From: Chryseobacterium indologenes
Lineage (GTDB): Bacteria; Bacteroidota; Bacteroidia; Flavobacteriales; Weeksellaceae
Length of the DNA stretch: 64,000 nucleotides
NCBI RefSeq assembly: GCF_001295265.1
Contig: NZ_LJOD01000016.1
Span: 46,687-110,686, forward strand
Reading direction: 5' to 3'
Shown: one piece after another, positions 54,156 through 62,197 of the stretch
Numbering within the stretch: position 1 is the stretch's first letter
How the letters are laid out: every line of letters starts with the position of its first letter
Made by a program: the position numbers and the translations under genes
Notes under the pieces: model-generated
Told to the model about the DNA's origin: nothing
Seen by the model: the letters and a program-made list of their open reading frames with translations, nothing else
The model's database searches: none

Positions 54156-54433
54156 TAATTATTTGTAAAATCATGATCAAACGCATTTCTCGATAAGTAT
54201 AGCATGAATTTCTGCAATAAATCATCTGAATAAGGAGATTTATAGTGTCTTACTCTTTTAATCGTTGTATCAAAAACTCTTGATAGGGGGTTATATATTT
54301 TTGTACAGTTAATTTTAATCCTACTTAATTCTTCTATATGATATACTTTCTTCTCAGTATTACTTAAATGTTCGTTCAATATTCTTATTTCTTCTGAAAT
54401 TTGTATTTTCTCAGATTCTTCAACTTGTTTCAA
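54155..54433 (-). CDS. Small helical protein, TTG start
   Basis: 92 aa from TTG at 54433 (MKQVEESEKIQISEEIRILN...). The frame is open 20 codons further upstream into the receiver gene's 3' end, but it has no ATG. Residues 1-45 look like an amphipathic coiled coil, then SRIKINCTKIYNPLSRVFDTT and a C-terminal NAFDHDFTNN. Not recognised. It lies 29 bp after the receiver gene and overlaps the DUF4238 ATG by one base. It could be an independent adaptor or toxin inhibitor, or be misannotated. Confidence 0.6.
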   Translation of the reverse strand: MKQVEESEKIQISEEIRILNEHLSNTEKKVYHIEELSRIKINCTKIYNPLSRVFDTTIKRVRHYKSPYSDDLLQKFMLYLSRNAFDHDFTNN

Positions 54434-54462
54434 ACGTTGTTGTTTTTCTACTATACTTTCTT

Positions 54463-56034
54463 TTACAACTTTCCAAATAGTTTTAGATTCATTAATCTTT
54501 TTTCATGGGTTATTAAAGAGTTATAAATATATCCATATCTTTTTTGCCAAGGGAAATGAATAAGTTCATTACTTAAGTTAGGAACTCTAAAATCTATTGA
54601 AACATTTCCATTATTATTGAAAACGGAGAGATCTAAAAAATCAAGAGAAATAATTTTATAGCCAGGAAAATATGCAACATAAAATTGATCGAGATTTTCA
54701 GCTATCTTAATCTCTTCAGATGTAATATTTAATTTTTCTTTTGGAATGTATTTGAGTGGAATTAGCATTCCAGTATCATAATCATAATCTCTCTTACCAT
54801 TTGATCTTAGGGCAAGATTACAGGGCTGAACTAATAAAATATACTCTTTATCTTTAATTTTAAAAATATCCCCATTTGTTAACGGGAGATGTAATTTATT
54901 AATAATATTTCCAGATAAGTATAATTCACTATTTCTAAGATCTATTAACTGTTGATTACGTACTGTCGAATTATAGCCAGTGTCTTTTAAATCTATTTCT
55001 CTAATCTTTTTAATTGATTCGTTAAAGTTTTGTCTGACAGTTGGTTCGGCAATCATGTTATAGTTTTCTTCTTTAGAAAGCAAACCATATAATCTAAAAA
55101 GAGTAGTAATTTCCCATACTCCCTCTTTTAATGATGATTTTTGGACAATCTGATTAAAAGTCTTTGGAGTCATTCTTTTAATACGATCTCCTGCTTTTCT
55201 ATTTGATTCTGTCAATACAGTTAATGATTCTGTCTTTAGCTGCTCGACATATGGAAGTAGTAATAAATTCTTTATTCCTTCTGCAAAACCACTAATTTGA
55301 GGATCAAAGGCAAATCTCCTTTTTGATATAGTATAAAATTTCTCAAGTCCAATATTATAATCCTCAGAATATTTTTCTCTAAATTCATCTTCTTCCTCTT
55401 CAGTGAATTTATGAGAAAAGATCCCGCAAACAATTTTTTCCATATAATCTTCTTCATCAATAAGCGATTTGGCGAGCTGTACACCATTACGCCCTTTTGT
55501 AAGCTCATTACCACTTTGAAATTCAAAATCAAATAAACATAATGCTTTTTTATTTTCCTCAAGCTCTTGTATTACTTTATATTTATCTTTTATCCAGTCA
55601 TCTGGAGTCATTAATTTAATTCTTTCTCCGTAACAATTCTTAATTTCGAGAGCAGGAATAATATTAGAATTATCTTCGTCTTCTGTATGTGTACAAACAT
55701 CAAACAGTAGTGCTGATTTATTTTCCGTTTTTTCCCATAAATTTAAGATTGAGCTTTCAAATTTTGGTTGTGGTGCTGTCCAATCTATCCCATTAAATGT
55801 ATCACTAGTAATGTGATTGCCAGTGTTTTTTAATTCGTTCAGACGAGCTTTAAAAACTTCCTTTTGACCTCCAATATCAAACTTATCGTCAATATAGATT
55901 ATATGAGCTATATTTTCAGCATCTAGTAAATTAATGGTCGTTTCTATTGCTTTATTTCGTAACTCATTTAGTGGATCATTAGGTTTAATTTCTAAAGATT
56001 CTTCTCCGTTTTCTATTATAATTTTCTGGGTCAT
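54463..56034 (-). CDS. Receiver-like signalling protein (523 aa)
   Basis: An atypical response-regulator receiver occupies about residues 30-220. The acidic pair is D49/D50 (IIYIDDKFD), the candidate phospho-acceptor is D169 (ALCLFDFEFQSG), and GIFSHKF (204-210) may supply the Ser and Lys. A long insertion (about 55-160) separates strand 1 from strand 3. The remaining 300 aa (FNQIVQKSSLKEGVWEITTL, IFKIKDKEYILLVQPCNLAL) match no HTH or nuclease I know. The start overlaps the stop of the GHKL gene by one base. It is probably the partner of the kinase-like C-terminus encoded just upstream, with a non-DNA-binding output. Confidence 0.75.
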   Translation of the reverse strand: MTQKIIIENGEESLEIKPNDPLNELRNKAIETTINLLDAENIAHIIYIDDKFDIGGQKEVFKARLNELKNTGNHITSDTFNGIDWTAPQPKFESSILNLWEKTENKSALLFDVCTHTEDEDNSNIIPALEIKNCYGERIKLMTPDDWIKDKYKVIQELEENKKALCLFDFEFQSGNELTKGRNGVQLAKSLIDEEDYMEKIVCGIFSHKFTEEEEDEFREKYSEDYNIGLEKFYTISKRRFAFDPQISGFAEGIKNLLLLPYVEQLKTESLTVLTESNRKAGDRIKRMTPKTFNQIVQKSSLKEGVWEITTLFRLYGLLSKEENYNMIAEPTVRQNFNESIKKIREIDLKDTGYNSTVRNQQLIDLRNSELYLSGNIINKLHLPLTNGDIFKIKDKEYILLVQPCNLALRSNGKRDYDYDTGMLIPLKYIPKEKLNITSEEIKIAENLDQFYVAYFPGYKIISLDFLDLSVFNNNGNVSIDFRVPNLSNELIHFPWQKRYGYIYNSLITHEKRLMNLKLFGKL

Positions 56035-58526
56035 TAGTTTTCGATGATATTTGAAAGGTTAATAGCAAAAATATATTTTCTTTTTAATTCATTTTTCTCT
56101 GGCTCTAGTGCAATTGTACAGCCAGAGGAATCAAGGAGTTGCTGAACAATAAATAAACCTAAACCACGCCCTCTTCCTTTAGGTTTTGTAGTTACAAAAG
56201 GCTCAAAAATTTGATTTTCTATTGCGGGAGTTATACCGTTCCCATTATCAGAAATATAAATCCACGGTTTTTCAATTTTAATATTAATAACTGGATTAAA
56301 ATCTGGATTGTCAAGCTTTTTCTCAATTAACCAAAATTCTGAATTATTTAGAAGGTTATCTACTATCTGAATAAGTTTACCTCTATTTATTTTTACTTTA
56401 AAATCAACAATAGAATTAATTTGAAGTTCAATATTGTTTTTGGCAAATCTACTGGCATAGTATTCTTTTTCTTCATTAAATAGATGAGATAATAAAATAT
56501 TATCTTTTCTCTCCCTATTATATTTTAAAGCGGGGTCAAGGTGTTTTAGTTGAATTTTTAAACCATTTACAGTAGAGTTTATGTATTCCATTAAAACATA
56601 AATATCAGAATTGGTTAATTTATTACTCTGTAATTTACTAGTATAAAAGGATGCCTTTTCTGCAAGTTTGTCTGAAATAGAAGCAAATTCATGACTAACT
56701 GATTCAGTGGTTAATCCTAAACTTGCTAATTCTGAAAAGTTGTCTAATTGTTCTTCTAGTACCTTTATTTTAGGTTCAAGGATATCAATGACTTCATTTA
56801 ATTTCTTTGTTTTATTAACAATATTTTGTAATTTATTAAATACGTCCTGGATTTTTTTTAGTTTCTCTAATAGAATTTTTGCTCTTTTATAATCTTCTTT
56901 ATTTTCATCACTGGAAAAAATAGGGTTATTCTCAACCTCATCTACTATTATTGCGTGTTCTTGAACTGTATTATCTAAAACTATTTTAGCATCTTCAGTG
57001 TCAATAATTATTTCATCTGTTGATTTACTTAGGCTAGTAAGCTCTTGAAATGATTGATTAACTGTCTTAATTCCATTATTTTCAATTTTATATTCTCTTA
57101 AAAAATCGTCATAACTTCTACGTATTTTTCTATGATAGATGTTAATCTGATCTTTTATAAAGTTTGCCAATAGAAAAAAATTGTTTGAATAAGGATTTGA
57201 TATAAAACCTTGTCTATCGGTTTTTTCTTTTAAATACTTATTTTTTTCTTCATCAATTGCAAAATAACCAATAACATTTGAGGGTCTAATATCATAAAAT
57301 GAAGTTTTTGTCTGGGATTCTGACAACCTTAACCAATCTTGACCATTAATTCCATAGGGTAAAACAGCAAATCCATTACGGAAAATTTTTATTCCAACTT
57401 GATTCTGAGTAAATATTTTATAATTTGATCTTTGACCAAAAATATCATTTGTATCAGTCTCATTTTTAGCTAATTCATCAAAGTTGAACTCATCGATTAA
57501 ACCTTCAAATTTACCAGGGTTTGCCTTTACAATTTTTTCTTCATTATCGTCAAGTTCAATGATCGTATCTAATTTAGGTATATCTGTCTTAAAAGAATAA
57601 CAATGTTCAATTTTCAAATAATATTTTTCCTCATCTGATAATACGATGTCGTCATATTTTGATAATAGATATTCACTAAATTTTTTACCATTATCTAAAA
57701 TCATAAAATTATTAAAATCGTCTTTTCTCTCGAGCGTATTTCCTCTGAATTTAGATAATTTAGTTTTTCCTTTAATTGATAAAAATTCTCCATCAAATTC
57801 AAACGTAAATCGTGAGATTGCCAAATCTCTAATTTCTTCGTTCGATTTTTCTAGATCTACATTGATTCCGTTTATTGATAAATAAACTTCAAAGGGTCTG
57901 TTTTCTTTATATGGTGATATAAGTTGTGAAACCTGTCCCTTAAATCTATCTAAACTGTCACCTTGCCAAACATCGGGAAAATTAATATTACTTAAAATAA
58001 GTTTTGTTCCGTGAGGTTTTTTAGGGGCAAAGTTATTTGCATAAATATTTACCTTACTAAGACGTTCTTCCGTTTCGAAATCTTTCCAATTGAAAGCAAG
58101 ATGGGTACCTATATTTATATTTTCATTTGTATAGATCTCACAAATATTTGCTAATCTCTGTGTACTGAGTCTACCTAAACCTTTATCTCCTAGTGGAGTT
58201 CTTCCTTGAGGAGTGCGTTTTCCTTTTGCCTTAAAATCTCTCTTAGCAGAATAAGAAATTACCAGCCATGACTTCAGTATAGTTTCTTCGCTCATACCAA
58301 AACCATCATCTTCTACAATAATAAATCCTTTGTGGTTTGGATAAGATAAAGATTCTTTCAAATATTGACCAGAAGTATTTATTTCAATAGAAACATAAGA
58401 AGCGTCTGCATCATATGAGTTTTTTATTAATTCTAAAAGAGCTGTAACTTCATCTGGAACTAACTGTTCCCCTAGCTGCTTTACAATGTGGGGCGTTATG
58501 TCAAAATGGTATTCTTTCTTAGCCAT
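56034..58526 (-). CDS. Double GHKL protein: MORC/Hsp90-like ATPase fused to histidine kinase
   Basis: 830 aa, soluble. N-terminal GHKL ATPase with N-box LLELIKNSYDADASYVSIE (E32, N36), G1 box VEDDGFGM (D74-G75-G77) and PLGDKGLGRLSTQRL (112-126), as in MORC/MutL/Hsp90 ATPases. Then a middle region (about 160-450) and a coiled coil (about 480-600). Then a histidine-kinase-like end: TESVSHEFASI with candidate His612, QIVDNLLNNSEFW (about 720-732), SDNGNGI (D760) and GRGRGLGLFIVQQ (784-796). It starts in TAATG after the methyltransferase stop and overlaps the receiver gene likewise. It would sense (possibly DNA) with its ATPase and signal by phosphotransfer; that is inference. Confidence 0.88.
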   Translation of the reverse strand: MAKKEYHFDITPHIVKQLGEQLVPDEVTALLELIKNSYDADASYVSIEINTSGQYLKESLSYPNHKGFIIVEDDGFGMSEETILKSWLVISYSAKRDFKAKGKRTPQGRTPLGDKGLGRLSTQRLANICEIYTNENINIGTHLAFNWKDFETEERLSKVNIYANNFAPKKPHGTKLILSNINFPDVWQGDSLDRFKGQVSQLISPYKENRPFEVYLSINGINVDLEKSNEEIRDLAISRFTFEFDGEFLSIKGKTKLSKFRGNTLERKDDFNNFMILDNGKKFSEYLLSKYDDIVLSDEEKYYLKIEHCYSFKTDIPKLDTIIELDDNEEKIVKANPGKFEGLIDEFNFDELAKNETDTNDIFGQRSNYKIFTQNQVGIKIFRNGFAVLPYGINGQDWLRLSESQTKTSFYDIRPSNVIGYFAIDEEKNKYLKEKTDRQGFISNPYSNNFFLLANFIKDQINIYHRKIRRSYDDFLREYKIENNGIKTVNQSFQELTSLSKSTDEIIIDTEDAKIVLDNTVQEHAIIVDEVENNPIFSSDENKEDYKRAKILLEKLKKIQDVFNKLQNIVNKTKKLNEVIDILEPKIKVLEEQLDNFSELASLGLTTESVSHEFASISDKLAEKASFYTSKLQSNKLTNSDIYVLMEYINSTVNGLKIQLKHLDPALKYNRERKDNILLSHLFNEEKEYYASRFAKNNIELQINSIVDFKVKINRGKLIQIVDNLLNNSEFWLIEKKLDNPDFNPVINIKIEKPWIYISDNGNGITPAIENQIFEPFVTTKPKGRGRGLGLFIVQQLLDSSGCTIALEPEKNELKRKYIFAINLSNIIEN

Positions 58527-59848
58527 TAATTAGTCTTTTTGAAAATTATAATTTTTTCTTTACTCATCATATTTGAGAAGTTGTTTCTTCCAGGCATTCT
58601 TTTACTTAAAATTTCTCTTTCTAAATCTGTAAATAAATCAATACCCTTCGAAGCAAATAACTCTTTAAGAATAAGATCGTTTTGAACGATTTGTTTATTG
58701 ACATTTCTATTTCCAATTGTCCATACTAAAAAAGAATCCTTTCTCATTTTTGGAAGCATCTTATCAATACTATTATCTAAGTCATATATAAATCGAGTAA
58801 CTTTCTCAGCTTTTTTACGTTCATTATTGTCAAATTGATTTATAAATTTTTTAAGTGTTTTGGACTTTTTAAAAACTACTTCTTCAATATCTTTTAAATT
58901 TTCTTTAATTTGACCACCTAAACTTTTATTATCAATTGATTGAGCAGTTTGTAAATAATCAATTTCAATTGAGCTATCAATGTCTCCAATTGGTATCCAT
59001 TGTAGGGGCAGATAAGAAAATTGACCATAAGTAACAGTCGTTTGATTATCTCCATAGGGTGGCGAAGTAACTAACAAATTAAAAGTCTTTTTTGTTTTAA
59101 TTCCAATATTAGTATCTCCCCAAATTACATCAGCATTTTTAGCATATTTATTTTTCTTTATATGTCCATTACTTACCAAGACTGAAATATAATCACTTAT
59201 GTTTTTTATATTTTTTTTCGTTATGGAAGTAAAGGTCTTTAATGCAGAAATTTGTCGAGAGCTAATTTCTTCTATTGGACGCATATGCATCTTAAATGTA
59301 GATGTTCTGTCATTGCTAGTTAGTCGAATTGTTTCAGCTAATGCTACCCAAAAGAATTTTCTTATTTTCAAGGAAGGTTCATTGTGGATTGCTCTATATA
59401 TTTTTGACAGTTCTATTTGGATGTCTTTTGTAAACCATTTGTCAATATTAATAAATGAAATTTCAACACTTGTTGAAGCGTCAGAACCAATCGTATTAAT
59501 AAGGCTTTCAGCGGCATCTATAAGTTCTTCAGCCTGGTAAAAAGTTGTTTTAACTTGACTTAACAAAATGGATAAGGGGTTTATATCTTGCCCAAATACA
59601 TTCATGCCATATTTCATTCCTGTAACAAGAGTATTTGAGGCTCCCATAAAAGGATCTAATAAAGAAACATTCTTATTTAAAGCTTCTGAAAGCCTTTCTA
59701 TAATTGGTTCTTGAACAGATGGAACCATCATAGCAGGATAATTCAGTATGCTTCTAGCAAAGTCATTCCTAGAATAGTTTTCACCATTTAGTGTTTCTGA
59801 ACTTATAGCCTTTAAATTTTGTTTAATATTTTTAATACTCTTGTTCAC
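58526..59848 (-). CDS. DNA methyltransferase (SPPY type)
   Basis: 440 aa. The SAM-binding motif LLDPFMGASNT (residues 64-74) with QDINP downstream (motif II acidic D88), and catalytic motif TSPPYGDN (261-268). DPFxGxxxT with SPPY is the pattern of amino-methyltransferases of the N4-cytosine type or N6-adenine beta class; the target base and site are unknown. No target-recognition domain is obvious apart from the 140-250 insert. First gene of the operon, with a TATCTTTG box about 75 bp upstream. In defence context it would mark host DNA as self. No classic restriction endonuclease is encoded next to it. Confidence 0.87.
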   Translation of the reverse strand: MNKSIKNIKQNLKAISSETLNGENYSRNDFARSILNYPAMMVPSVQEPIIERLSEALNKNVSLLDPFMGASNTLVTGMKYGMNVFGQDINPLSILLSQVKTTFYQAEELIDAAESLINTIGSDASTSVEISFINIDKWFTKDIQIELSKIYRAIHNEPSLKIRKFFWVALAETIRLTSNDRTSTFKMHMRPIEEISSRQISALKTFTSITKKNIKNISDYISVLVSNGHIKKNKYAKNADVIWGDTNIGIKTKKTFNLLVTSPPYGDNQTTVTYGQFSYLPLQWIPIGDIDSSIEIDYLQTAQSIDNKSLGGQIKENLKDIEEVVFKKSKTLKKFINQFDNNERKKAEKVTRFIYDLDNSIDKMLPKMRKDSFLVWTIGNRNVNKQIVQNDLILKELFASKGIDLFTDLEREILSKRMPGRNNFSNMMSKEKIIIFKKTN

Positions 59849-59923
59849 TTTATCGGATTTTAAAATTCCTTTTTCATCTAAAATTCTATTTCTAACTTTT
59901 TAGTTATTAAATAGCTTAATCTG

Positions 59924-59931
59924 CAAAGATA
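59924..59931 (-). promoter_or_regulatory. -7 box TATCTTTG before the methyltransferase operon
   Basis: Exact TAnnTTTG match on the minus strand, 75 bp before the first gene of the five-gene operon. No good -33 element is seen. Confidence 0.4.
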
Positions 59932-60954
59932 TGAACAAAATGTAACAACTTACTTACTTATCTAAATGTTAGTTGTGATCCTACTCACACAATGTATTGA
60001 AATTCTAAATTGATTATTTTAATTGTAAAGATAAATATTTCCTTTTATAGAGAAATTTATTGAATTAAGTATTTATTTTTATAGATAAATATTAAAATAT
60101 GCGAGCAATTAATTCTCTATATGCTAAGTTACTACTTATGATTATTAATTTATTTGAACTCAAAAGAAATATTTTTAATGTACAACTAAATCAAAACGAT
60201 AGTTATTTGTTATTGTCATACCCATTGTTAAGATTAGAACTAAAGAGGAAATAGCTATAAACACTATGAAATTTCCACTTTCCTTATTGGATTCTTTATT
60301 TCATTTGGTTAATAATTTTGTCAAATATATAGAAAGAAAGCTTTGTGACTAGACCTATTGACTTTTTTAGATTGTTGAGTAATAATTTATTTCAATGTTA
60401 GATTCATTTATAAATTATTTGAGTGAAAAAATGTAATGGTGAGTCCTCATCCACAAAAATACCCCCACCAAATCTCTTTCAAAAAATCAAATGCTCTTTA
60501 TAGTAGAATTTACGACAATTTAACACCAAGAAATATAGTGAGTGTACGGACATGACCTACTACCTCTAATCAGCACCCCTCCGAAGTTCCTTTTTGGGTA
60601 GCCCCCACCAACTGCCAAACGTTTTCTCAAAAGTAGATTTTATTTTATTTGGTTTTTGCGGAGCTGTTTTTATTTTCCACTTACTCTTTTGTACTGGTGA
60701 TACTCTTCAAACTGCATATTTTTTTGACAGTTTTTATTTGTTGCGGTTTGGGTTTAAAAATATTTTAAAAACTTTTATTTTAAAGTTAAAATCTCTGTCA
60801 ATTGGCATGAATATTGACTTTATTAATATATCAAAGAACTGTTTCAAGTTCTTTTTTCTGCATAGATTCTCACAATAATATATAAAAAATGCCTAAAGTG
60901 CTACGAACACAATAGGCAGGTCAATAAATTTTAACTCATCTAAAACTTATCAAC
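59932..60954. other. About 1 kb without a convincing gene
   Basis: Very AT-rich at 59,940-60,440, then a more mixed stretch with CCCCCACCAA at 60462-60471 and 60602-60611. A 94-codon frame at 60594-60878 starts at TTG and is Phe/Leu-rich; I do not accept it as a gene. TTTTTTTGACAGTTTT at 60719-60734 repeats 53003-53018. It probably holds the promoters of the divergent methyltransferase operon and ardA and perhaps remnants of a mobile element. Confidence 0.4.
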
Positions 60955-61485
60955 ATGACAAATTTACAAAATTGTCTTGATTCTTGCAGTATCTATGTAG
61001 GAACCTATGCAAAGTACAACAACGGAAGCCTTTACGGCAAATGGCTCAATCTTTCGGATTATTCAAATTATGACGAACTATTAGACGAAATGAAAGAATT
61101 ACACAAAGACGAACACGATTCTGAGTTTATGTTCCAAGATTATGAAAACTGTTCTTTCTTTGAAAAGTTAGGATTAATCGGAGAAAGTTATTTATCAAAT
61201 GAGATATTTGAGATAGTAGAGCAAATAAATGATTCTGGCTATAATATTGAAATATTTGAGGCTTATGTAAATTGTATCGGAAAAATGGATTTTCAAAGTG
61301 TTTATGAAGGTATAGTAAACTATTATATAGGTGAATATTCAGACGATGAAACATTTGCACAATATATGTTAGAAGAAAGCATTCCTGAAAGCTTACCAAA
61401 TTATATTTATATTGATTGGGAAGCTACAGCAAGAAGTTTGATGTATGATTATTTTGAAAGTAACGGACATTATTTCAGATCTTAG
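60955..61485 (+). CDS. ardA: Antirestriction protein ArdA
   Basis: 176 aa, strongly acidic, a DNA mimic. IYVGTYAKYNNGSLYGKWL at the start, MFQDYEN, the acidic middle (GEYSDDETFAQYMLEE) and C-terminal DWEATARSLMYDYFESNGHY are the conserved ArdA segments. ArdA inhibits type I restriction-modification enzymes by mimicking B-form DNA and is normally carried by conjugative plasmids and transposons. Here it sits near the 3' end of ssrA, consistent with a mobile-element remnant. Complete length. Confidence 0.93.
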   Translation: MTNLQNCLDSCSIYVGTYAKYNNGSLYGKWLNLSDYSNYDELLDEMKELHKDEHDSEFMFQDYENCSFFEKLGLIGESYLSNEIFEIVEQINDSGYNIEIFEAYVNCIGKMDFQSVYEGIVNYYIGEYSDDETFAQYMLEESIPESLPNYIYIDWEATARSLMYDYFESNGHYFRS

Positions 61486-61579
61486 TATATTTGCATTATA
61501 ATAAACTCAGTTGTAACTCTTAAAGTTCAAATAAGTTTAATTAAATTCAAACAGATTCAAAAAAAGCATTTTTCAAAAA

Positions 61580-61602
61580 TTTGGGTACAACTTTGGGTAC
61601 AA
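61580..61602 (+). repeat. Tandem TTTGGGTACAA repeat
   Basis: The 11-mer TTTGGGTACAA occurs at 61580-61590 and 61592-61602, about 70 bp from the ssrA 3' end. It could be a recombinase or regulator binding pair. Confidence 0.45.
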
Positions 61603-61669
61603 AAACAAAAAAGAGAAAATGTAATTATTTAAAATTCAATAAATTACAAGTTCTCTTTAGTTTGAAAAG

Positions 61670-62067
61670 TGGAGTTGGAGGGATTCGAACCCTCGTCCAA
61701 ACAAGCAATACATAAGCTTTCTACATGCTTATTCTACCATTAATTTTCGACTGAAGGCAGAGGGCAGACACCCAACCATCAGCTTATCTTCTAAATTTTC
61801 GTGCTTTAGCCGAAGCTTCTAAAGCCTTATTTCCGCATTCCTATATCCCAGGATCAAACGCCGCAGAACAGAGCATTTGTGGAATATCTTGCTTCCCTAC
61901 TAAAATCTTCGGGAAAACGCTTGATCTACTATACTTCGATATTAAGCTGCAAGAGCGAACTCTTCGTTGCCAGTTAAAATTTTGTAGCAAGGGATTATAG
62001 AGATCGCGCTACGGTTCTCTGCATGCTTACTTACCCATTGATCTTGCTGTCGAAACCAGTCAACCCC
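61670..62067 (-). ncRNA. ssrA: Transfer-messenger RNA (tmRNA)
   Basis: 398 nt on the minus strand. The 5' end GGGGUUG pairs with CAACUCC at the 3' end to form the acceptor stem, followed by discriminator A at 61670; the CCA is not encoded. The T arm GAGGG-TTCGAAT-CCCTC is perfect. The internal tag frame at 61971-61942 reads GNEEFALAA then TAA, ending in the LAA degradation signal typical of SsrA tags. tmRNA rescues stalled ribosomes. Its own -7 box lies just upstream. The 3' end is a common integration site for islands. Confidence 0.97.
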
Positions 62068-62083
62068 ATGAATAAAGTGACTG

Positions 62084-62091
62084 CAAATATA
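62084..62091 (-). promoter_or_regulatory. -7 box TATATTTG before ssrA
   Basis: TAnnTTTG match on the minus strand, 16 bp before the tmRNA 5' end. Confidence 0.55.
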
Positions 62092-62174
62092 GAATATTTT
62101 GTTTAAATACCGTTAATATCAGCCATTGCTTTTTTAAATTACAGTAATAGGATGATTTTGTGATCAGATGCTAA

Positions 62175-62196
62175 ATAAAACTGCCGGCAGTTTTAT
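62175..62196. terminator. 22-bp perfect palindrome after the T9SS gene
   Basis: ATAAAACTGCCGGCAGTTTTAT is self-complementary and lies directly after the stop at 62198 of the minus-strand gene, with T-rich sequence on its 3' side; a terminator-like element. Confidence 0.6.
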
Positions 62197-62197
62197 A

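Noticed and set aside
60462..60611. CCCCCACCAA repeated at 60462 and 60602
   Set aside because: Only two 10-bp copies without further structure; no CRISPR-like spacing. No CRISPR array was seen anywhere in the window.
60594..60878. 94-codon Phe/Leu-rich frame with TTG start
   Set aside because: Low-complexity composition from AT-rich DNA, no start context and no recognised domain.
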